Counted from the first letter of the stretch, positions 1 through 12,199 are shown. The stretch is DNA of 64,000 nt from Vitellaria paradoxa (GCA_019916065.1 CM034233.1:41952862-42016861), one strand, 5' to 3'. The notes: a model not told the origin generated them from the sequence alone. Numbers and translations: made by a program.

Positions 1-1546
1 CAACATGGAGATGTCAATAGAGCAATTTCAAATTATATCAAAACATGATACTTAGGGTACACACAAGTTTTAAAATTCTTAAAATTTAAAAAGGAAAATA
101 AAGGAGAAAGGATTAATAGATACAATTTCATGTTTCTTAAATCTCATATAACATTTTTGGATCATTAAATTTAGTGTATTAGAACGTGAATTTACAACAT
201 TCCAGATCACGTGTAGTTTGCAAAGGTAGTAGTGTTTCTAGTAACTATGGGTATCACTACTCTTGACCATGCCTACACTTAGTTCAGGAGTAAGAGTTGC
301 TCATTTGGAACCCTACTGGATTGATCAGACGTATAGGATGACAGTAATAAAAATATAGAGGAACATGTGATAAAGCCTAGTGATCATTTAGAAGTGTTGG
401 TTTATAAACCTAACCTTACAGAATTTCATAATTTAAGTAATAACTTAAACGACTAAATCTCGGGTATTTTTTTTAACGATGTGGCGGGCACCAATATGCC
501 ACCTAAAGAGCCTGTTCAAATCAGTGAAGGACAAACTATCAATGACCATCTAGATGAATAGGCTTCCAAGTTGGGTATTGTTATGCCTTCCATTGTTGCA
601 CCACCTAAAAAGGCTACCATATCAATAAGAAAGTTTCCATCACCAATACTCCTGTTAATTACATGTCCTGACTTGGGTTAAAATCAATGTCTCTTCATTA
701 CCATGCCTCTTCGGATTTCGACATCCCCAATGCAGTATTCCCTACACAACTTCATCCAACTTTGGAATTTTTTCGAAGTTAGCAAGATCTCTCACCAAAG
801 TCATACTACTTTCACTATGGGAGAGTTGATGGGAAAACCAGGTTCAAGCCACTTTATAGAAGCGTGCACAGGCTTTAAGAGCAGTTTAAACATCCACTCT
901 GTTTGTGACCCAGTGATTGAAGGAAAAGCGCATGATTTCAACTTCAATTGAATTGAGTTTTTCTTAGTCTAGGAGAATGATTTGAAATTGAAACAAGATA
1001 TTAAAGATTTTATTTTATTTTGAATTGTTAGAATTTTATTTTAGTCCATAAAATTAGAATTGAATATTTTATTTTATTCCTTGTGTTAGAGATTTTACTG
1101 GGATTGATTGAGAAATATTTATCTTTGATTTGATTTTCTTAGAGATTTGATTTTGAGTTATTTTAAGTAATAATAGGGTTTGGTTAGCCAATGTAAAGCT
1201 GATGATTGTAAGGATTGGGTACACTTAAATTATTGAAGACTATTAACGTTGATGGTTGTGTGCCTTTGTTTCTCTCCACCTATCTTATCTCTCTTCTTCT
1301 TGCTTAATTTTTTCTTCTCCTTTGTTTCAATTCTTTATTGTTTCGTATCAGTTTGTTTTGAGGTTTTTGAGATAGATCTGAGAAATTTTCAAGCCCAACA
1401 AGTTGTCTCAGGTTTGGCATGACATTAAAATGTAATTTTGTTATTTAGATAATATTTATATATTATGAAAAATGTACAAATAAGATTACTTGTTAGGATA
1501 TTGAATAGATATTACAACTTTGTTTAGTTATTTTAATTGCGTAAAT
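1..1546. other. Unassigned DNA, no supported gene
   Basis: The stretch holds only short open frames with no recognisable domain. Part of it (about 440-950) reads like a decayed coding fragment in changing frames on the plus strand, but I could not name a family. About 1250-1420 is CT-rich and resembles the leader of an LTR or transcript, without clear ends. If the myosin gene to the right is intact, this would lie in its next intron. Confidence 0.4.
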
Positions 1547-1554
1547 TGTGAAAA

Positions 1555-1699
1555 TAATATGGGACAAATAACAAAAAATAATTTATAAATTAAGTGGGCT
1601 TAATGGGGTAGGCTGGTATTTAAGAATTAACATGAGGTCAAGCTTGGGGTTGAAATATTAGGCCCGATGGCAGCTTGACCAGCCCATTGTCCACCCCTA
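1555..1699. mobile_element. Short hAT-type MITE
   Basis: The 145-bp element is bounded by an imperfect 8-bp direct repeat, TGTGAAAA (1547-1554) and TGTGAAAG (1700-1707), the TSD size of the hAT superfamily. The ends form an imperfect inverted repeat starting TA and sharing GGACAA (left TAATATGGGACAA, right read inward TAGGGGTGGACAA). It has no coding capacity. One mismatch in the TSD suggests age. Confidence 0.55.
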
Positions 1700-1707
1700 T
1701 GTGAAAG

Positions 1708-3642
1708 TAATCTTGAGGAGAGCATCATCGTCGCACTGAACAAAGATAGGTTCATTGCTGGCACTAAGAGTGGTATGGAACCAATTGGAACCTTAGACTT
1801 TATATAGTTGCTAGACTCGACAGTTCCATATATTGGGAACAATTTTTACCATCCACCAATTTAACCCGTAGTTTGAACAATCTTAGAAAAACATGAATAA
1901 AACTGTTTCTTACTAGAACAACTTTTATGGGTCTTCAGGACCCTTTTCCAAACCAGCCTCCAATTCTCCAATTGAACTAGCCAAGCTGGACCAGATTTTA
2001 AAACATTGCCAAAAATATATTCGATTGTAAGCAATTTGTGTTCCTTTGGCCCATGGGATAAACTATGGTCAGAATCTTATTATTATGATTTATTCAAAGG
2101 TAAACCATTCATAGGGCTAAAACTTTCAATACAATCATCTACCAATGACCAAAATTATTAATGGCAGAGAAAAAAGGCGAAAATATTGGAGCAAAGTACC
2201 TTAATTTCAAGGAACTATATCATAAAAATAAATATCTGTTAGTACTAAAGGACCAGAGTAGATCTTCTTACTAGTTTACGAATGTAAAGTTCACATATAA
2301 TGTACTCGCTACCAGCAACAGATACAAAGTGTCTCATAGTAGCATTACATCTGAGCTGTACATGTCATGACTATGACTCTGTGCAAACAAGGACTAGTTC
2401 ACAATAAAGGGAAATCTAGGACACAAAACTCCTACGTTGGGGGATGTGGGGAGAATCAGATGACAAATATAAGCAGTCTTCCAATGGAAGCAAAAAGGCT
2501 GATTCTAAGGCTTGAACCATTGATCCTTATGCGGCAATGGAACAACTTAAATGCTGCTCCAAGGCCACCCTTTTCAAGAATTGGTTCACAACAATGACGT
2601 AAAACAGTTTTAGCTTAACCCAATATTTCCTTCATAATTTAGATCACCATTATCACAGAACAAGTGTGATCAATTCATATGCTCATGCTCCAATTAGTTA
2701 TAGAAAATATTTGCAAAAGTTCAACTAGATTATAACTATTACAGCCACCTTCCAAGTCTAAAATAGATATACACCCTTAGAAATTCTTGGATCCCCAGTT
2801 CTACTCAAAGCAAGTGCACAACTTTGTAATTAAAAAAATGGAGGCAGACCTTCTCGTTAAACAAAGTACAGAGATGTCATCTTTGAAAAAATGCTAACAC
2901 AAAAAAAATGACTTTTTTCTATCTGAATGTCACAAATCTCCAACCAAAACTAGCAAAACATCAGTAGCTTGGGTCAGATACTTGGGTGTCAAGATTACAT
3001 GTCATTTACCCCTAACAGGTGCAGTTCAACAATTCACTGAAAATAAATAAATAGCATGCTGAAATATGTAACCAACTCAATTTAAAAAAAAAAATTGTTC
3101 AACAAAGTGAGAAGCCTAACCACCATTTGACCTCTACCAATCAAACTTTAGTTAAGAAAGTACACTCAAAACATTCGGAATTCAGGATATTTCTATAATT
3201 TAGATTTTATCTCTCCGCAAATTGAATAGTTTATTATTTTCCACAATCAACCCTTGAAATAGTCGCTAACCGAAAACTCCACCAGCAGTTTCTATAATTC
3301 TAGCACCCTCTCCCCTTCAAATCAAGAAATCCAACCATTTCCTTCTACAAAGCCCACAGCCTTTTTCTTCTGCCTTCTACTTAAAACTGCAATCTTCCCT
3401 TAATCTTTTGCCCACCACATAACTTGTGGATAGAACCTACTAAATTTCAATTTTTTTGCTACAACATGTGTGCTTATGTAAACAATTTATCTTCACTTCA
3501 AATTGTGAGAATAGTATTAATTTATATGGGCCGCAGTAGAAGTGTCCCAATAATTCCATTCAAGCATTCAAGGAAAAAATAATATTAGCAAAATTCTCAG
3601 AATGACAGCATAATTAGAACTAAGACAAAAGCCATGAAATAC
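1708..3642 (-). other. Probable start of a long myosin intron, otherwise unassigned
   Basis: This lies immediately downstream, on the minus strand, of the splice donor ending the myosin coding exon. I searched it for the next myosin VIII exon (SH3-like N-terminal region and start of the motor) and did not find it. Open frames at 2367-2597 and 1627-1842 show no family resemblance. Confidence 0.4.
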
Positions 3643-4017
3643 CTTCTTTGAAGCATATGAGGTGGTGTCACTCCACTTGGATTTGGTATGCGATGGGAAA
3701 AGCGAATGTAAAGTAGAAGGTGCCAAATCCAGATCCTCATCAACAACCAAAGGCGTCTCCTCAACCAATACATTAAATCTACTATAAGGTGATTCATCAT
3801 TATACTGGTCCATGTTGTTAATAACATCTTCACCTCCCTCAACAAACTCGTCAGCTAGATCACCATTCTCAGGAATGGTACTGGGGAACATACTGCTCAG
3901 ATTCACAGAATCAGAGTTCTCAGAAAGATTAGAGGCTGGCGAACCCATAAAGCTGAACTCCAAGGGCAATGATTTGATTGACTGGAGGGAAGAAGATATC
4001 CGAGTTTTCTGTGACAT
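3643..4017 (-). CDS. Class VIII myosin, first coding exon (partial gene)
   Basis: The exon encodes the N-terminal 125 residues of a plant class VIII myosin (ATM1/ATM2 type), an actin motor of plasmodesmata, cell plate and endocytic sites. What is seen: an MSQK start, then KSLP, F-GSP, a serine-rich acidic stretch, SPYSR, DEDLD and WSDTTSYASKK, in the order I know from myosin VIII N-termini before the motor. The frame continues upstream only to a TTG, so ATG at 4015-4017 is the start. The exon ends AAG-AAG followed by a gtattt donor (3641-3642), phase 0. The rest (SH3-like region, motor, IQ motifs, tail) is not in the window. The family call rests on remembered similarity. Whether the gene is intact is unknown. 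Confidence 0.75.
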
Positions 4018-4044
4018 CAACTTCACAGGCAACTGTTTGATTGA

Positions 4045-4623
4045 CTAGAAAGGAGGAAAACCTCAAATTCTCTGAAGGGTTGCGTGAACGAGCATGGCAG
4101 GACACACAATATGATAAAGATTAGAGAGATCAAAAAGCTAACTTTTTCCTCTAAAAGCAAAATCAAGCTTTAACAAGGTCCCACAAATTATCTGCCAAAC
4201 TTAGTGGAGGGGACCATAATTTGCGAAACAGACTGTAGTGCTCTTCACTGATCAATCGCCACTGACAATTTCAACACCAAAGCAAAACTAATTTGGAAAC
4301 ACAGCACGCTAGATGTCTGGCAGTGAATAGTAAGTGTCCAAGTCACAAACATCACTATAAAACAGAAATTATACTCAAAAAATTTCCACACAATTCCCAC
4401 CAACTACTACAATCTCAAAGTCCAGACACTGTAAAAGGGCACAGTACAGTTCAAAACTCAATTTCTTCAACGATTTCAGGCTTCAAATCACTTGTCAATG
4501 CTCTTTTAACAGTAAAGGATTTATCCTCAAAAAAAGACAATATCAAAACACAATCTGCTAAATCTCAAGAGAATCTACTTGTAGATACCGATCCCTCCAT
4601 TAATGGCGGAAAAAAGTAGTTAC
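4045..4623 (-). other. Probable intron in the myosin 5'UTR
   Basis: On the minus strand a strong donor context (GAAAGAG|GTAACT, donor at 4622-4623) and a pyrimidine-rich acceptor (CTTTCTAG, AG at 4045-4046) bracket 579 bp without a useful reading frame. The acceptor is 27 bp upstream of the myosin ATG. This is inferred from splice signals alone. Confidence 0.5.
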
Positions 4624-4880
4624 CTCTTTCGAGTAATCAGTGAAGCTCCTCACTTCTCCGAGCGATCTACCACTGCAACAGCATAGCAAAACCCTAGTAA
4701 ATGTGGCACAAATCAACTCCCAAAAAAACAAAAAACGAAATGGAGGCAATGATGAAGAAGTGACGAATATCGTCAAAGATTGTACTAAAGAGAGTGAGCT
4801 GATGGTGCGAAATGGAAGCTTAAAAACCCTCGCAATGTCCAGAGGGGTAAAGAGATGAACTGGTTAGCGTTCCGTTCGCT
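4624..4880 (-). other. Probable first 5'UTR exon of the myosin gene
   Basis: This is the segment between the inferred transcription start (about 25-30 bp downstream of the TATA box) and the 5'UTR donor. It contains short frames only. The start is approximate, and the exon is inferred from the promoter and splice signals. Confidence 0.4.
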
Positions 4881-4907
4881 TTGTTACTCGATCGGAGAGG
4901 TCTTTTC

Positions 4908-4917
4908 AATAAATATA
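4908..4917 (-). promoter_or_regulatory. TATA box of the myosin gene
   Basis: TATATTTATT on the minus strand, about 900 bp upstream of the myosin ATG once the 5'UTR intron is included. It is followed by GC-richer leader-like sequence and is the best TATA candidate upstream of this exon. Confidence 0.45.
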
Positions 4918-5099
4918 CACGAGATGAGAGTGTAAGAGAGAGAAGAGAGGTCAACAGAAAATCCAATGCATGTGGAGACGATGCAGCTTTCGCTTTTCGA
5001 TTTTTCCTTTTACTCTCTCTCACCGGGCATTTTGATTTCTGTGTGCTGCCCAACTACATTTCCCTTTTCTTTCTTCTTTAAATTTTCGCGTTAAAAATT

Positions 5100-6210
5100 T
5101 GAAAATAGTTTGACCCTAAAGGTCCATAATACCCCTGATATTTATTGAAACGACGATGCAATGGTAGCGGCTACTTTTTCTGGTGGGGCATGGCTTAATT
5201 GTGGAGGTGATTATATGGAGGTGTTTAAAGTGATAAAAAAAGAGATAACGTAAGTTAGTTTTTAGAAATTTTTAAAATTTTTTAACATTTTTTATTTTGC
5301 TAAACGTACCCAAATTCGCTATTGCTAGGGTCAAACTTTAAAGAATTTGCATGGTATTCCCACAACTTTGGGGCCATTTAAAAGTCAAATTTTTACCCAT
5401 TTTACACATTTTTCTAAACTTTCGGCCATTTTGAACTTTCAAATTATAAAATTTTATCAACTTTTCAAATTTTTATCAAATATTATCAATTTTCTTAATT
5501 TTTACCAATTTTCTAATAATTTTTCTAATCAAAATCATTCACACAGGTAAATGAGATCACGTTCGAATGATCTGATCAAAATTTTTTAATTATGCTAAAC
5601 AAATGTCAGAAAGTAATTGATAACCTCATTTTTTTTTTTTTTTGACTTTCAAACACGCTCTTTTGCTTTAGAGTAAAAACTTGGTTCATATATTACCAGC
5701 TGGAGAAAAAATAACAAAAACAATTGTTGATTAGTTAAGTTTTAGCTTTTATATAACCACTTTGAGTCAAAACTTATATTACAATACAGTTCAGTGTTTT
5801 CAAAATATATAATCAAATTAACAGTTGAAATTTTTTTTTACTTTACTTTATCAACAATTGAGATTCAATCTTTTAATCCTTTTTACTTAAATTGTCCAAT
5901 CATCGATGTGCCTTTAGTACTGATAAATACTAGTGATTAAATATATAAGCTTAGATTAGCTTATTATTTAATTAATAATAAAAATTTAAGTATTTATAAA
6001 TAATCAAACAGCATAAAAGCTTACCTTCATCTTTTGGTGTGCAATTAAATAAAAATTTTATTTTTTTTTATAAATATATATTCATTTTCTTTTTATTTTT
6101 TAATCATAATAAAAATAAATAAAATTTAATATTTTTAAATTTTTAAATTTTTTTATCTCTTTTCTTATTTTTCTTTTTTATCCATAAATCTTTACTACAA
6201 TCACACTAAA
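5100..6210. other. AT-rich intergenic DNA
   Basis: Low-complexity AT-rich sequence with homopolymer runs and no supported gene. Similar short stretches near 5305 and 5594 (GCTAAACGTACC and GCTAAACAAATG) may be the edges of a decayed MITE, but no TSD was found. Confidence 0.4.
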
Positions 6211-6225
6211 AGTAAAAATTAAAGT

Positions 6226-6406
6226 TCTCTAGGGTTAGAACGAGTGGCTCGTGGGTATTTTCTCCATAGAGACCACACAGGTTCAATTCCTAACTCAAGC
6301 AAAATGTGCGTGAGGGGTAGTGTACATCTCCTCGATTTACCCATCTATTATACGATTCGTTGAGCATTGCAATAAATTGATGAGGGTTCCTAGTTACCAA
6401 AAAAAA
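6226..6406 (+). mobile_element. tRNA-derived SINE with target-site duplication
   Basis: About 180 bp ending in an A-run after TTACC. The head carries Pol III promoter-like boxes: an A-box-like stretch near 6236-6246 and a clear B box GGTTCAATTCC at 6280-6290. The element is flanked by a perfect 12-bp direct repeat, AGTAAAAATTAA, at 6211-6222 and 6407-6418. Internal promoter, A-tail and TSD together identify a SINE mobilised by LINE machinery; L1-type LINEs are present elsewhere in the window. Confidence 0.85.
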
Positions 6407-8719
6407 AGTAAAAATTAAGTTTGGAAGTTAATTTGATTACATGGTCTCAAGGTGGGGACCATAATTTTCTTTTCTTATTTTTTTCTTTTTTAAATTAGGC
6501 ATTTTCTTGCCTCGCTACTAAAACATATTTGTATTATCTATTTTGGATTGTTATTCGATATGATATGATTGTTATTCTCGCAAGCATGAAGGTTTGCATC
6601 GAAAAATGAGGCATGTTTGTTTTCTATGATTATGGATTCAGTTCGGTTGAAGTTAATGGATTGCTTAGGATTTCCTCGCACCTCAACTAATCTTTATCTG
6701 ATTAATGTTGTAATAACCTGAATTTTTTCTCTTCTTAATTAATTTGTTTAAGTATGGTGATGATATTTATTATAGTAAAAATCTAGAAATTTAAGGATTT
6801 GAAAATTTTTGGAATGATAAAATTAGTTGGAAAGAATTTTGGATTTAATTTCGGATTTAATTTCACCTATATAGGAGGAGTTTAATGTAAAATTTCTAAA
6901 CTTTTATCCGAACAATTCTTAACCCAATTACCTATTTTGGTTCAACCCAAGCTCATTAACCCATGGGTCAACCCATTCTTCGACTCACCTCAACTCATTT
7001 TATCACTTACTGAGTTGACTCATGAATAGTGACTCTTAATCAATTCCCTGCAAACCTTATTTTCTTCTCCCATACTTTCCCCGATTAATTGGTTAAATAG
7101 TCAAAAAGAAAAGTAGGATTCCCAAATCATGCCACCTATTGTACATTTCCATCCATCCTCCAATACATCTCCTAAATTATTTGGTTACATAGTCAAAAAG
7201 AAAAGCAAGATTCTTAGATCATGCCACCTATTATACATGCATAATCCTACTTTAGGGGTTTGAAGCATGGGAAGTGGAGGTTGTCTTCTCCACTGACACT
7301 TTCTCTACACTCCCAGGACTTTTTATAAATTATTTGTGTGCCTTCAAAAAAAAAAGAAAAAAATTATTATCAAGGGTTGGTTGGAGATTCGGTGTTGCTT
7401 GGAGGAAGAAGAAAAGTATGGAACTTTCTAATTTGGTTGGTGTTCAAAGCTCAACCCCTCTTCCTTCTTAGACTTGGTCATCGATATCTTCATTGAGGTA
7501 AAATGACGAACCTCCTAAAATGTGTTTGTTGCCTTCAATTTGAACTAGAATGAACATGTGTAGGATTAATTTGAAGTTGAAGCATTTTCTGGGTCTAAAG
7601 TATGAAACTTGATTGTGAAAAAAAAATAGTTAGTTATCTTCATAACTTGTAATATTGAATTTATGTTTACAAGTTTGAGTTTACATTCTTGGTTGGTTAG
7701 TGTTCATATGTACTTATAATGATGGAGTTGGACGTCCTAATAAAAAAAAATACCCCGCATCTTGGGTGCAGGGAAGCCAAAACTTCGATTGATGTAGCCC
7801 AGCATGCTGATAGCTTTCTGTTTGTAACTTCTGATGTGCTTTTGACCTCCAAAACGGTGGAATTAGGCTTTGGCTAAAACATAAAAGTTCTAGCCCTTGA
7901 AGTTTTCTTTCCAACCTAAAAAGATTTGCATTAATCTGATCTATGAGTCAAAAGTTATGCCCAAAATACTAAACATAGGTAAAACTGTATTTTCTGAACA
8001 AACCGAATTCAAGACTGTTTTTGAACCTTTAAACCTTAGAATTTTAAAAAGTATAAAACATGAAATTTGTAGGTTTTGAAGTCTAGTTTCTATAAATATA
8101 AAGTTTATAGATATCAGAGTTCTGCTCTATTTTATATGAATTTTCTTTCAAGCTGTTATCTTTGCTTAACCTTTAATAGATGCTTGTTCATTTTTTTTTT
8201 ATTATAAGAATTTGTTGTCTATAGATTGATTTAAATGTCCAATTACCCTTTGTTAGTTATAGATATGTTAATGATTTCTATTCATGTGTAATTTTGTTCA
8301 CAAGGCCTAATTTAGGATTGATGAAATACTGAAATGGACTGTTAAGTTGATACTACTTAGTTATCTTTCAATTGATATGAAATTATTTTAAATTGGAATA
8401 ATTCTATAGACATTTGTGGATATCTTGAAACCCAAAACCTATGATAAGGGTTTGGTTATAAATAATATGATGATTAGAATTTACTCAAATTATTTTGAAT
8501 AATGTCATTCTCCTACCAAATTAGAAGTTTAGATTGTGCTAGCTTTGTAATCTCATATTGGCTTAATTGTTCAACTGATGTACTATACTTACCAGTTAGA
8601 ATAAAATAAAACTTATAAATTTTTCTAAAATTAAATATAAGCCCTAAGAGCTATTTATTATCTTCATATTCCATAAAATAATAAAATAAAGAGGAAAAAG
8701 AGACAAAAAATCGAGATTG

Positions 8720-8795
8720 AAGCCAATGAGGTTCGAACTCGCGACTTCAAATCGCGATTAGAGTCGCCCTCCCACTAAGCTGCCAACCTCGGCTT
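8720..8795 (-). other. tRNA-like relic inside the LTR
   Basis: Read on the minus strand this stretch has a D-arm/A-box-like GCTTAGTGGGAGGGC, an anticodon-like hairpin (CGCGA stem, loop TTTGAAG, TCGCG stem) and a T-arm/B-box-like AGTTCGAACC. The AAGCC and GGCTT ends can pair. The arms cannot be fitted to a canonical cloverleaf because the T loop follows the hairpin without room for its stem. It is a degenerate tRNA or SINE head, not a working tRNA gene. A second, weaker stretch of this kind lies near 9585-9650. Confidence 0.45.
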
Positions 8796-9545
8796 AATTA
8801 ATATACCATTAGAAATAATTTTATTCTTATCAAAGGTAGTACAGCAAACTTGTCAAAAGAATTAACTAAAATACTAATTCGAATTCTAAATTATTTCTAG
8901 CTACTTGCTATTTGTTAATTTACATGTAGTATCTGTCTCTGTGATAATAATATTGGTGACTATGTTAAATCTTTGATTTATTGAGGATTATTATTGAAAT
9001 ATGAATTGAGATAAAAACTTATAATATACTGCATGTGACTAAATAAATCCTACTTAGGATTTATCACTCGGGAACATTGCCAGTTACTAGTAAAAAAAAA
9101 AAAAAACAAAATGTTCTATTTCCATATAAGGTACCCTTGGGAATGTTAAAGGGTGAGAATAAATTAAGGCACTAGGTATTAAAGTTATCTTTGGCAATGG
9201 GGTGGTGGGTGGGTAGAAATGGCCTTTTAGGTGGAGATGGGAACATATGCATTTTATTTGGGAAATGCTCCCTTCTGACCTGGCTAGTCAGGTAGCCGGT
9301 CGCGACGACTAGGTTTTTGGTGGGTGACACCGTCGGAATGCATTGGATGCTAAGCTTGTAAAGTCACCGGTTCTCAAGGCTGGGGGTAGAGGAAGATAGG
9401 AGTTTGATTACCCTCGGAGGATTTAGATTAAACCCCTTTATCAAATTTTACTATGACTAGCAACCTCTCTTACTTATGTATGAATGATGTGTTGGAATTA
9501 TTTAATAATATTTAATTCCTTTAGATGAATATTTTATAAAAAGAT

Positions 9546-9548
<3 letters not shown>

Positions 9549-9576
<28 letters not shown>
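9549..9576. repeat. (TA)n microsatellite
   Basis: Uninterrupted TA dinucleotide run inside the solo LTR. Confidence 0.9.
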
Positions 9577-10479
9577 AAACATATATCGCTATGAGGTTTA
9601 ATTCCGAGACCTTAAAGATCTGAATCTGAGATCCCTACCACTGCAACACCGATTTTATTGTGATACAAACAACAACATTAAACTATTTGACATATAAGTA
9701 AAATAGTAGTTACAGTGACAGTCTCATCGAACTGCTGTAAGTATAATTTACATTATTCAGTTGGGATCTATTGAATTATTTGTTGTATGAACAGTATGCC
9801 ACCTAATCACATGCACTGTATTGGGTCACCTAATACAATGTAGTATTACGACCACTGCATATAGGCACCTAGGAGATTATGATTACTGGGTTTAGTAGCT
9901 CACCCCTTTATGGGAATATTTTTTCAAGATATTAAGCACAGGGATACTAAAGATGAGTTAGAAAGAGATTAATTTCTCTTAAATATTCTACCAGAAGAGC
10001 TATCTATTTTTTTTCTTGCGCAGTACTAGAAGACTTTATTTATTATTGTGATCTGTAATAATAATTGTTGGATAATTGTAATCATTAAGTTTAGATCTAG
10101 TTTGCTTTTATTTCGTATGTAATGTTAATCATATGGTTGGGATGCTTAGATGGCTCTATAATACTATTTTTTATCTTTGTTTTGTACTCTGCGATTGAAC
10201 CCTATGAAATAATTCAATCTAATAGTTTATAAATATTGGTTGGGATAAACTAAGGATTTTGAATACCTTAAATTTTTGTTGCGAGTCAACTCCTGTTTGG
10301 AAGGAAAATTTGGGTTATGACAGCGTATTGTTATCATCTTATTTTTATACCTAACAAATAATTCCAAATCACCCTCGGGTATTCGGGTTATGAAAATCCA
10401 GGGTGTGACAAATGTTTGACATCTTCCCCCCTCTTTAGTTGGCTACTAACTGTTGTAGCTTATTCTTGACCTATGCTTT

Positions 10480-10605
10480 CTTGTTTTTATTTTGAGGGCA
10501 ATTGTTATGGTTTCTGATGTATTTTTGCTTCCCGGATATGCCGCTATTTATTTGTACATTAAATTTATTTATTTATAATACTTCTTTTACTTTTCAAAAA
10601 GATAT
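10480..10605 (+). mobile_element. Possible 3' tail of a 5'-truncated LINE
   Basis: AT-rich sequence ending CTTTTACTTTTC followed by an A-run resembles the 3' UTR end of plant L1 LINEs (a similar tail is near 50.55 kb). There is no coding part and no TSD was identified. The 5' boundary is unknown. Confidence 0.3.
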
Positions 10606-10798
10606 GATATGTCGAGAACCTTTTTCTTCTACTTCTTCTTCTTCTTCTTTCTCTCTCTCTCTTTTACGGTTCTATTTTTTCTTTTTCTTTGTCATCTATA
10701 AAGTAATTTTCATACGTTCAATGGCACTATTTGAACATATTATTTGATGAGTTTCTTACCCTCAAGATTTGTTACACTTATCTTTTTTGTATATTTAT

Positions 10799-11338
10799 AG
10801 TGCGTTTGGAGTGCTTACAAACTTCATAAAACTACAACAACCTCTATAAATCACTAAAATTATTTATCACACTTTTACTTTTTCTCACCTTTATTAATTT
10901 AAAAAAATTTCAATATTTCCTTAAAAAAATTGAAAATTCGTAAGGAAGTTAATTGAGTGCAAAATTTTTTTTTTACAATTATATTCTTCGCGTCCAAAAC
11001 TTTCAAATGAGTACCATTTTTTTTTGTCAAACGAGTACCTTGTCACTTATTTATCTCTATTTTCTTAAATCCATTAGAACAGATTTGGATAAACCGTTCT
11101 AATGGTTTACCGGTGTAGAATCCATTAGAACGGATTTGAAAGATCGCTTCTAACAGTTTTGGCGCTGTTCAGAGAGAAAAGAAGTATTTTTTGAATCTGT
11201 TAGAATGGATTTAGGAAACTTTTCTAACAGTTTTGTCACTATTCATCTCCAAAAAGCACGGTTTGGAAAGAAATACTAAACGTCATTCTTTACTCCAAAC
11301 TATTTTTTTCTTGTTTTTTATCACTCCAAATGCACACT
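10799..11338. mobile_element. MITE with terminal inverted repeats
   Basis: The left end AGTGCGTTTGGAGTG and the right end read inward AGTGTGCATTTGGAGTG form an imperfect inverted repeat about 540 bp apart. No coding capacity is seen. The interior (11066-11250) holds three related quasi-palindromic units. TSD and superfamily are uncertain. Confidence 0.55.
11066..11255. repeat. Three related quasi-palindromic units
   Basis: Three consecutive units each begin AATC(C/T)(A/G)TTAGAA and run into a complementary TTCTAA segment some 20-25 bases later, so each could form a hairpin. They differ by several substitutions and in spacing. Confidence 0.6.
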
Positions 11339-11798
11339 AAATGTGTTTTATTGAACACTTTCACAATTGAAAATGTGTATTTTTTATTATATTAATAAAA
11401 TATTATCTTATAATTAAAAATATATTTATCTAAAATATTATCCATCATCGAGGAAAGAGATTTTCAACCGAAGATGTAAAGTTGCATTATTAATATATTT
11501 GTTTTTCAATTGATGTGTTCATATCAACTTTTCACTAGAAAAACTAGTCTTTTCTTATTTATTTTTTCATATTATGGCCCATCATAAGCCGCATTGCCCA
11601 ATGATGAAGTAAAAGGGGAAAACAATCCAAAAAACAGAAGAAAATTATATAATAAATTAATTTTGTTAAGAGTTAAAATTAAATAAAAAATCACCCTACT
11701 ATATGTCATTAAATCATATAATTATTAAATACTATAATTTATTACCAATAAAAAGAATTAAAATAATGTTTATAAGCAATTATGGAATCCAACCACAC

Positions 11799-11799
<1 letters not shown>

Positions 11800-11851
<52 letters not shown>
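11800..11851. repeat. Compound (AT)n(AG)n microsatellite
   Basis: An AT run passes directly into an AG run with one interruption. Confidence 0.9.
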
Positions 11852-12199
11852 TATGGTTCAACTTTTGGTAATCATGGCAAAGGGGCTTGAGGGAATTTCA
11901 AGAGAAGATTCAGAAAAATAAAGGTAACCTGGTGGGACAATTTGGTCATATAATGTGGAGCTTGTAAACCACAGCCGTTAGGTTTATAACCTAACAATCG
12001 TGTATAATTTGGTTAAATTTTGATTTTTGAATCGTAACGATTAAATTTAAAAAATTTGATTTGATTATTTATTTAATAATGGTCAGTTTAGTTATTTTTT
12101 GTAAAAATAACAATTATCGGTTTTGATTGTGATTTTGAAATTCTAAAACTAAATAAATCGAAATAACAGATATATATTTACTTAATATATATATACTAA

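Larger units (their letters stand above)
6709..10410 (+). mobile_element. Giant Ty3/gypsy-type solo LTR (3.7 kb)
   Basis: It begins TGTAATAACCTGAATTTT and ends GGGTGTGACA, and is bracketed by a perfect 5-bp TSD, AATGT (6704-6708 and 10411-10415). No second copy of the terminal sequence, no primer-binding site and no gag/pol coding sequence is visible inside, so it reads as a single LTR left by recombination between two LTRs. Its ends match five other LTRs in this window (TGT(A/G)AT.A near the start, GTGACA at the end). A non-autonomous element with extreme LTRs is less likely but possible. Confidence 0.8.

Noticed and set aside
703..951. 82-codon plus-strand open frame
   Set aside because: No recognisable domain, and neighbouring sequence in other frames reads equally well; treated as unassigned.
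2367..2597. 76-codon frame and its antisense, considered as a myosin exon
   Set aside because: Neither strand matches the expected myosin VIII motor, IQ or tail sequence and splice signals are lacking.
4018..4032. N-terminal extension of the myosin exon
   Set aside because: The upstream codon is TTG, not ATG; the first ATG at 4015-4017 fits the family's MSQK start.
8720..8795. Functional tRNA-Ser (UGA-like loop)
   Set aside because: The anticodon-like hairpin leaves no room for a T stem, and acceptor pairing needs a bulge; kept only as a relic.
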